Positions 48,446 through 53,877 of a DNA stretch of 53,877 bases are shown here, piece by piece (the first letter of the stretch is position 1; every line of letters begins with the position of its first letter). The notes below the pieces were generated by a model, which saw only the letters and a program-made list of their open reading frames with translations, made no database searches and was not told the DNA's origin. The stretch is from NCBI GenBank assembly GCA_023412495.1, contig JAEYNP010000151.1:1-53877 (forward strand), given 5' to 3'. The DNA comes from Pseudomonadota bacterium. GTDB taxonomy: Bacteria; Desulfobacterota; Desulfobulbia; Desulfobulbales; Desulfocapsaceae. The translations under genes were made by a program, and so were the position numbers.

Positions 48446-49270
48446 CTAAAGATTCAGGTCCCGCAGGGCGACGAAAGCCCGGTTCGTCTCGGCGGCTCGG
48501 CGTTCCTTGGCTTCCAGAACCGTGATCAGCGAGACCTTGCGAGAGAGAACCTCATAAAGGTCGAGCCCGTCAGCACATATGAGGTTAGTCTGTCGTCCAC
48601 GCGAGAACGTTTCCAGCCCCTCGGCCGTGAAGCCGGAATTGCTAACGAACAGGCCGCGCGACCAGGACGCCTTCCCACCGACCTTGCCCGAAAAGGTCAT
48701 CAGGTCAGCAAAACCGATTTGAGGCCCATGCCACTTCGCTTCGACCAGGTATGTCTGACCGTGCAGTTTGAAACTGTCGTCGATCTGCTCGCCGACGAGC
48801 CGAAAAGAGCCGCGCGGGGCTAGCCCGAAGCCGGCGAACAGCTCGTTGAGAAAGCCCTCGAAGCGTAGACCTCGGGCCTGGGGATCGAGCTTGGTGATCT
48901 TGATGAGGAGGGTGGCGAGCTCCTGCGCCTTCTCCGCACCTAGCGTCGCGGACTTTTGCGACGCAGGCTCTGTCGCCTTCGGCGAGCCGAAGCTGCCGAG
49001 GAAGCTCGGATCGAGCAGCTCAGGGATTTTAAATTGCACGGCCGAACGATCGCCACGATCAATTTCGTAAAGCACGACCTGCGCTGTTCCAGCGTCGCGG
49101 TCAGGAGTTGAACAATGGCAGATCGCTTGCTGCCCGGGACCCATAGGTCGCCGACACCAGCCTGCGCGGCGGCAAGTGGAAATGCGGTCCTGTTGTTTCC
49201 GCTTCCGGATAGGAAATCTTAGAGGAGGTCTGCCAGGTCTTCGACCGCCTGCTTCTCGAAATGACATCAT
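48446..49270 (-). pseudogene. Mrr-like restriction endonuclease, frameshifted
   Basis: The C-terminal part (from about 49039 down) is well preserved: [37 protein letters not shown], and the nuclease core [20 protein letters not shown] with the E-x-K of Mrr-type enzymes, then [20 protein letters not shown]. The frame from ATG 49270 gives an unnatural Arg-rich N-terminus. The next frame instead reads [14 protein letters not shown], a TAA (49221-49219), then [40 protein letters not shown] and [10 protein letters not shown] down to about 49045. So the N-terminal domain survives in another frame with a nonsense codon: the gene is broken unless a short product from GTG 49039 is used. It is third in the Gabija cassette. 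Confidence 0.7.
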
Positions 49271-49273
49271 AGA

Positions 49274-51091
49274 CTACTCGCCCTCGGCCTCCTCCATTCG
49301 CGCTTCAAGTTCATCCAGGAATGGTGAGCGCCCCCAATGCATCCGGCCGCGGCTCGTATCGACGTAGCCGGAATAGAGCATGTGGATTTCGTCGCGGGTG
49401 CGTGTGAGGCCGACGTAGAAGAGTCGCCGGCTCTCGCGGCGAGCGGCGGGCAACTCATTGCGCCAGGGCAAACTCCCGAGATCGAGACCGACCATGATCA
49501 CAACGTCGTACTCGCACCCCTTTGCGGAGTGCAGCGTCAACAAGTTCAGATGCAGCGGAGACCCATCGCGGCCGCCAAGGCTCGCAAGATCGAGATCGGC
49601 GAGCGTTCCACCGACCGCCAGAGCCGCCGACATGCGATCGACCTGCTCACGCTGATCAGCGAGACCCGGCTCAGCTGTCATCAGCGCATCAAGCATTCCT
49701 GCGCGGACTGCCGTGACGAAATCCCGAGCGAGTCCCCTCTCGACGCGAAGCGACCATAGAAGCTGCGTCAGGCGCTGGGATTCATCTCGGGCCTGCGCTT
49801 CTGAAATCCGGGTGCGATAAAAGCCGAGCCAACGATCGAGCAATCCACGCAACTGTGGCCGGGCCTCGCGCCAGCCGCCGGAGCACCACGCCGCGCAATC
49901 CTCGATCCAGCTCGTGAGCGCGACCTTGCGGTAAGGTGCCGCTGTGTCGACGCGGACAAAATCGATGCCTGCGGCAGCGGCGGCTTCCGCCACGACGTCG
50001 CCGGCTCGGTAGTCGCGATAGAGAATGGCGATGTCACCCAACGCGCGTCCGGGCTTGGCCGCGAGAGCAGCGGGAATGATTTCGGCGACCGCATGCGCGG
50101 CTTGCCCTTCAAGGCCATCGGCGCACTGAACGAATTCTATGACCGCCTGGCGGTCCGGGTCGTTGGACTGATAGCCACGGACCTCGCCTAGCGCCATCTC
50201 GGATGCGCTGACGATGCGTGACGCCGAACGATAATTAAGCTGCAACTGAACCCGCTCGACATCGTCCCGCTCGGCAAGCTCCTGCAGCAGCGCTCCGTCG
50301 GCGCCGGTGAAGCCGTAGATCGACTGGTCGGGGTCTCCCACCGCGAAGAGCCGCACGCCACCATCGAGGGCGACGCGCTTGACGATCCGATGCAAGGCGA
50401 CGCCGAGATCCTGATATTCATCGACCGCGAGCACCGGAAATTTCGCCAGAAGCAGCGGGAGCACCCAGTCGTGCTCCGAAACCAGACGCTGCCCGAAGAT
50501 CACGAGATCATCGAAGTCGATCAGACCCAGCCGTCGCAGCTCGGCCTCATATCCCTCTGCCCACGCCGCGAGTTCCCCTTCGCTGGTCCAAGCGACCGAT
50601 GTTCGGTCGAGGACGGACCTTCGATGCCGTCCAAGGTCCATGGGCTTGTTGGGATGGCCGACGCCGAACAGCCGATCGCCGATGCGCTTCATCGCCTGGT
50701 CGCTCTGCCGCTGCGTGGCGACGGCGAGCGGGAACGGCACCGGAAGGTCCGCAAGCCGACCATAGGGCATGAGAAGATGCCTCAGGCAGAACCCATGCAC
50801 CGTGCCGATGAAAAGATTGGGCGCTTCGCGCAGGCCCAGCCGCTCCAGTCGACGCGTCAGTTCGCGTGCGCATTCCTGGCTATAGGTAATGCATGCCGCG
50901 CCTCGGGGTGCGCGCACATCCTCTGCCATGATCCGGGCGAGCTTGAGCACCAGCGTCTTCGTTTTGCCGCTGCCGGGCCCGGCCAGCACCACGCAGTTGC
51001 CCGTGGAATCGTAGGCTGCCTGTTGACCAGGATTGCCTGCAAGATCGGCTGCTTGGGCGAGATACGCCGCGCTGACACTACGTAATGGCAT
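49274..51091 (-). CDS. gajB: Gabija-type UvrD-like helicase GajB
   Basis: A 605-aa superfamily 1A helicase. ATG 51091 is chosen: it overlaps the gajA stop by 14 bases and starts at the natural N-terminus; longer starts give Arg-rich sequence. Motifs in order: Q-like GNPGQQAAY, Walker A LAGPGSGKTKT (38-44), TYSQECARELTRRL, TVHGFC, Walker B LAVDEYQDLG (224-228), VGDPDQSIYGFTGA, QLNYRSASRIV, LTLHSAKGCEYDVVIMVGLD and FYVGLTRTRDEIHMLY. All are intact. Next to an OLD/TOPRIM nuclease this is the Gabija pairing, where GajB senses or handles DNA ends during phage infection. It is longer than the roughly 500-residue B. cereus GajB. It is translationally coupled to gajA. Confidence 0.85.
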   Translation of the reverse strand: MPLRSVSAAYLAQAADLAGNPGQQAAYDSTGNCVVLAGPGSGKTKTLVLKLARIMAEDVRAPRGAACITYSQECARELTRRLERLGLREAPNLFIGTVHGFCLRHLLMPYGRLADLPVPFPLAVATQRQSDQAMKRIGDRLFGVGHPNKPMDLGRHRRSVLDRTSVAWTSEGELAAWAEGYEAELRRLGLIDFDDLVIFGQRLVSEHDWVLPLLLAKFPVLAVDEYQDLGVALHRIVKRVALDGGVRLFAVGDPDQSIYGFTGADGALLQELAERDDVERVQLQLNYRSASRIVSASEMALGEVRGYQSNDPDRQAVIEFVQCADGLEGQAAHAVAEIIPAALAAKPGRALGDIAILYRDYRAGDVVAEAAAAAGIDFVRVDTAAPYRKVALTSWIEDCAAWCSGGWREARPQLRGLLDRWLGFYRTRISEAQARDESQRLTQLLWSLRVERGLARDFVTAVRAGMLDALMTAEPGLADQREQVDRMSAALAVGGTLADLDLASLGGRDGSPLHLNLLTLHSAKGCEYDVVIMVGLDLGSLPWRNELPAARRESRRLFYVGLTRTRDEIHMLYSGYVDTSRGRMHWGRSPFLDELEARMEEAEGE

Positions 51092-52862
51092 CGCGGATAT
51101 GCTCCAGCGCCTGCCGGATATAGTCCGGACACGTATCCTCATCGACGTGCGGCGCCAGCGCCTGCGCGAAACGCCCTTTGCCAATCCGCTCGATGAGCTT
51201 GATCAGTTTCTCCTCGTCGAGGGTGTCGGTGTCATCAACCCATCCCTGGATCAGGTCGCGCGTCGCTTGACGGACCGACAGTTCCTGTTCGATGACCTCC
51301 TGCATCGCCTCAGCAAGCCCGCCGGCGAACAACTCCGGCTCAAGCGTGTTGCTGTTCACGAAATATCCGAACGCCTCCGCGCGCGCGATGACGGCGTCGG
51401 CATCCAGAGGCGTGTAGTTCACGCCGTGTTCGACCAAGCGCAGGACATTGATCAGGCGACGTCGGACCAGTGGAGGTTTCGTTCCGTTAGGGTCGCGATC
51501 GGTCAGAATGACGTGCGGAATGTTGAGGCCCTCGGGACCCAGCAGCTTGATGTAGGGCGTGAAGTTCGTGCCGCTGACCGAGCATACGGTGATGCCCAGC
51601 ATGTCGAGTGGAATGTTCAACGCCTCGGCGAAGGCAGGCACGAGAAACCGTTCCGCGTCGCCCTCAACCAGGATGACCCCGCGAGCGAAGAAGATCTCGC
51701 CACGACTTACGTCGATGTAGCGCTGAAGGTCCGCCTCGTCGCGCTCGTCGAGCGGCGCCTTGGCCGTCGAAACGGCGATCGTCGCATTCGTTGCCGCGTC
51801 TTGACGAAGCAGCACGATCGACCGGATCGGGGTGACGCTCGCGATGTGCGGCGAATGCGTGGTCAGGATGGTTGTGAGTGGCGGCGTTTGCTCCTCGCCA
51901 TCCCCGCCGCTGCCAAGGAAATAGCGGTAAACCAGACGCTGTACGTGCGGGTGAAGGTGAGCTTCCGGCTCCTCGACCACGAAGAAGGTGTGGTCGCGCT
52001 CGCCATCGGCCACGAGCCGATCGAGTTCCAGGCTCTTGAGTGCCAGGAAGATCAGGTTCGCCGTCCCAAGGCTGGCATCTGGAATGCCCCGCGCACCATT
52101 GTCGATCAGCAGACGCAGGCTGCGCAGCAGCGCATCGACCCGCGTCGGCGCTAGGCCAAGTGTCAACGGCACCGCATGCTGCTCGCCGGCGATCGCGATC
52201 AGCCGCTCGCTGATTCGCTCGGCGGTCGCGACCACTTCTTCATGGCTGACCAGCTCGGCCTGCGCCTCGTTGACTTGCTCCTGGATTTCGGCCCGCGCGT
52301 CTTCATCGAGGGAGGTCGCCAGCTCCTCAATCAACGGCCTTAACGGCGAATTGCGCCAACTCGACAGATCCTTCTCGGCATCGCGCAGCGCGACCTGCAC
52401 GTCTAGCGGAAGCATCCGCCGCAGCGACGGCCCAATTGACATCTCGGGATCGTCGCCGCCGAAAACGATGTACTCATAGTCGGCGAGGCTCTCCGGGTCC
52501 CGCCCGAGATTGGCCTTCGGTTGGAAACGGTAGGTGAGACGCGCAACCATCGGCGGACCCGGATCGACCACGCAGTCGTTGAGGTGCGCCATCAACCGCG
52601 GATCGCCCGTGAAGTCGGTCAGCTCCACCGCGACCTCGATTGTTTCGCCTAGCTTGTCTTCTCCCAAGCCATCCCAGAAATGTTCAAGCCCGAGCTGCCG
52701 ATCACGCTCAGAAAGTCCAGGGTCGAGGATCAGTTGCAGGGCGCGAACGAAGTTGCTCTTACCGACCTTGTTTTCACCGACGATGACTATGCTTTCTCCG
52801 GTCTCGACGTCGATCTCCGAAAAGTTTGCGAAGTTGCTGATTCTTACTCGCGAGATGCGCAC
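51078..52862 (-). CDS. gajA: Gabija-type OLD family ATP-dependent nuclease GajA
   Basis: A 594-aa class 2 OLD protein close to the usual GajA length. The start is GTG 52862 with GAGGGAG upstream, 44 bases from the cassette's 5' end. N-terminal ABC-type ATPase: Walker A VGENKVGKSNF (29-37), Walker B FFVVEEPEAHLHP (293-305), switch TTHSPH (334-339). C-terminal TOPRIM: ILVEGDAERF with Glu400, SVSGTNF, and LTDRDPNG with Asp455 and Asp457, the metal residues for DNA cleavage. All are intact. GajA assembles into a tetramer with GajB and cuts phage DNA when nucleotide pools fall. The cassette is GC-rich with a codon style unlike its AT-rich neighbour cassette. Confidence 0.87.
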   Translation of the reverse strand: MRISRVRISNFANFSEIDVETGESIVIVGENKVGKSNFVRALQLILDPGLSERDRQLGLEHFWDGLGEDKLGETIEVAVELTDFTGDPRLMAHLNDCVVDPGPPMVARLTYRFQPKANLGRDPESLADYEYIVFGGDDPEMSIGPSLRRMLPLDVQVALRDAEKDLSSWRNSPLRPLIEELATSLDEDARAEIQEQVNEAQAELVSHEEVVATAERISERLIAIAGEQHAVPLTLGLAPTRVDALLRSLRLLIDNGARGIPDASLGTANLIFLALKSLELDRLVADGERDHTFFVVEEPEAHLHPHVQRLVYRYFLGSGGDGEEQTPPLTTILTTHSPHIASVTPIRSIVLLRQDAATNATIAVSTAKAPLDERDEADLQRYIDVSRGEIFFARGVILVEGDAERFLVPAFAEALNIPLDMLGITVCSVSGTNFTPYIKLLGPEGLNIPHVILTDRDPNGTKPPLVRRRLINVLRLVEHGVNYTPLDADAVIARAEAFGYFVNSNTLEPELFAGGLAEAMQEVIEQELSVRQATRDLIQGWVDDTDTLDEEKLIKLIERIGKGRFAQALAPHVDEDTCPDYIRQALEHIRDAIT

Positions 52863-52900
52863 ACGTTTCTCCCTCGATTGGGTCTCGGTTCACCCTTGTT

Positions 52901-52964
52901 GCATAACGGGCTGCTCACCGGACCCGCGCCTTTTGCGGGGACCGAGTGTAGCAGGTTGTTAGAT
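52901..52964 (-). other. attC-like recombination site 2
   Basis: Minus strand: R'' ATCTAAC, arm CTGCTACACTCGG, inner stem CCCCGC/GCGGG, arm CCGGTGAGCAG, R' GTTATGC. The arms pair with one extra base in the first (CTGCTACAC against CTGCTCAC), as in L''. This is the best-preserved of the three sites. The TAA of the R'' box is the stop codon of the PLD-like gene. Confidence 0.85.
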
Positions 52965-53657
52965 TATATTTGATATATTCCATATTTCGTCGTATTCTTG
53001 AAGCTTCATCGATACTACGTCAGGTGATAATGGTGACAGGTAAGTTGGTTTCGCTTTTGCTGCGTCTTTAATCGATTGTCCAACAACCCAACATGCAAAA
53101 TTGTCTATAAATATTACCCTGTCATGAATTTTACTGCTTTTTCTCACCTCTAAAATTCCACCATATTGGTTTCTATATTTTTCTGCCGCCGCTTTTACAT
53201 TTTCTGCATTTTTACTTATTAGAAATCTGACGGTTACACCTTTTTTTCTTGAGACTATGTATTGTTCAAATACTGTATGATCAAGGTAAGGATCTATAAT
53301 GAATATTGAAACTTCAGCAGAGGCAATAAGACTATTTAATTCTTTAAAAAAATCATACACTTCTCCGGCAGCGAATACAACTTTGCCTTTGTCAGGCACT
53401 TTTAATTCTAAGTCAGCAATTGCCCGGAGTATGATGCCAATCACGTTCGAGATATTGGTGGACCTAATCGCTTCAATCGGCATATAATCGCAGCAACCTT
53501 TATAGCTGATGGCTTCGAAATTGTTCCATCGCTGAATAAGAGCGTGCCCTTGACCTAGCCACAAAAGGTGTTCTCGTGAGTACGGCGTATAATCTTCAAA
53601 ATTGGGCATTCTTTCCAAGAGCGCTCTCAAGTTCGCAAGCAGTATCTCTGATTCCAT
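52959..53657 (-). CDS. PLD-like domain protein in an integron cassette
   Basis: A 232-aa cytosolic protein with no signal peptide. The N-terminal half (1-110) is of unknown fold, with WNNFEAISYKGCCDYMPIEA. The C-terminal half resembles a phospholipase D half-domain: VSIFIIDPYLDHTVFEQYI, GVTVRFLISKNAENVKAAAE and KIHDRVIFIDNFACWVVGQS, where IHDRVIFID stands for the HxKxxxxD signature with Arg in place of Lys. Such single-PLD proteins occur as nucleases or effectors in defence islands and cassettes; activity here is uncertain because of the Lys-to-Arg change. The gene is AT-rich and its stop lies in attC site 2. The frame from ATG 53657 has no strong ribosome binding site. Confidence 0.75.
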   Translation of the reverse strand: MESEILLANLRALLERMPNFEDYTPYSREHLLWLGQGHALIQRWNNFEAISYKGCCDYMPIEAIRSTNISNVIGIILRAIADLELKVPDKGKVVFAAGEVYDFFKELNSLIASAEVSIFIIDPYLDHTVFEQYIVSRKKGVTVRFLISKNAENVKAAAEKYRNQYGGILEVRKSSKIHDRVIFIDNFACWVVGQSIKDAAKAKPTYLSPLSPDVVSMKLQEYDEIWNISNII

Positions 53658-53685
53658 AATATTTTCTGTTCAGTTCATTTCTGAA

Positions 53686-53750
53686 ATCTAAAGTTCCGGC
53701 TCACCGGACCCGCGCTCTTTGCGGATTCCGAGTACAGCTGGTTGTTAGCT
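53686..53750 (-). other. attC-like recombination site 3, partly decayed
   Basis: Minus strand: AGCTAAC (R''), arm CAGCTGTACTCGGAATCCGC, inner stem with GCGGGTCCGG, arm CCGGTGAGCCGG, and TTTAGAT where GTTAGAT is expected, so the G at the exchange point has become T. It shares CGCGGGTCCGGTGAGC with site 2, so the two are relatives. Confidence 0.7.
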
Positions 53751-53877
53751 AGTAACCGTTCACCGGGATAAATGAACCCGGCGCGCTGCTGTCCAAATGG
53801 TGCGTGGTAAAAGGAATTAATTCGGCAAAGACAAGGGCAAACAAGGTAGGGGATGTTTGACAGAGAAGGAAGCTTCG
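53749..53877 (-). CDS. possible 3' end of a further cassette gene, cut by the window edge
   Basis: A minus-strand frame is open from the edge at 53877 to TAG 53751-53749, 43 codons, ending HHLDSSAPGSFIPVNGY. Its stop falls just at the R'' box of attC site 3, the position expected for a cassette gene. No family is recognised and no start is in view, so it could also be a chance frame. Confidence 0.3.
   Translation of the reverse strand, partial: RSFLLCQTSPTLFALVFAELIPFTTHHLDSSAPGSFIPVNGY

Noticed and set aside
52901..53750. attC sites as plain Rho-independent terminators
   Set aside because: The stems are imperfect with a conserved extra base, lack T-tracts, carry R'' and R' boxes at both ends and recur with the same design, which fits attC far better.

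Overview
The window reads as chromosome of a GC-rich (about 60 percent) anaerobic bacterium, most likely a Desulfobacterota (deltaproteobacterial) sulfur or sulfate reducer. The reasons are a CbiK-type sirohydrochlorin cobaltochelatase beside an outer-membrane porin of the DUF3373 type, a Psr/Phs-type molybdoenzyme with TorD chaperone and four-cluster ferredoxin, a cobalamin riboswitch, an apparent selenoprotein, and many small palindromic repeats. This placement is inference; no ribosomal marker is present.
Layout. 1-3.9 kb is sparse and eroded: small orphan frames, one membrane-anchored protein, and prophage debris (terminase GpA-like and integrase remnants) on either side of an intact tRNA-Pro(CGG). 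4-13.7 kb holds a Gfo/Idh/MocA oxidoreductase, a cobalamin riboswitch that reads into a 47-residue frame, hemC, an EEP-family hydrolase, a pgeF-response regulator-histidine kinase operon, and a porin divergent from cbiK. 14-19 kb holds a small Gly-rich periplasmic protein, a rubredoxin-like protein and a torD-molybdoenzyme-ferredoxin operon. 19-25.6 kb holds a membrane-embedded spermidine-synthase-like protein coupled to an exported L-isoaspartyl methyltransferase, then a znuA-znuC-znuB-zur operon with a palindrome upstream of znuA that looks like its own Zur operator. 25.7-34 kb is one stress operon: prkA, yeaH/yhbH, spoVR, a second longer prkA paralogue and a uracil-DNA-glycosylase-superfamily gene with no standard start codon. 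34-36.7 kb is a YheO-like regulator with ridA and an L-cysteine-desulfidase-type gene. 36.8-45.4 kb holds an MFS transporter, a PA14 lipoprotein, a CHASE2 Ser/Thr kinase-PP2C phosphatase-double FHA set and a hybrid sensor kinase.
The two most notable loci are near the right end. At 45.7-47.1 kb a CoA-disulfide-reductase/NADH-oxidase-type flavoprotein has an in-frame TGA exactly where the family keeps its catalytic cysteine, followed by a hairpin whose GGUCU apical loop matches bacterial SECIS elements, so it is most simply read as a selenoprotein. From 48.3 to 53.75 kb three attC-like sites in one orientation delimit two apparent integron gene cassettes with no integrase in view: a 4.6-kb cassette with a Gabija-type pair (OLD/TOPRIM nuclease GajA and UvrD-like helicase GajB) plus a decayed Mrr-like nuclease, and a 0.8-kb AT-rich cassette with a PLD-like protein whose stop codon lies in its attC site.
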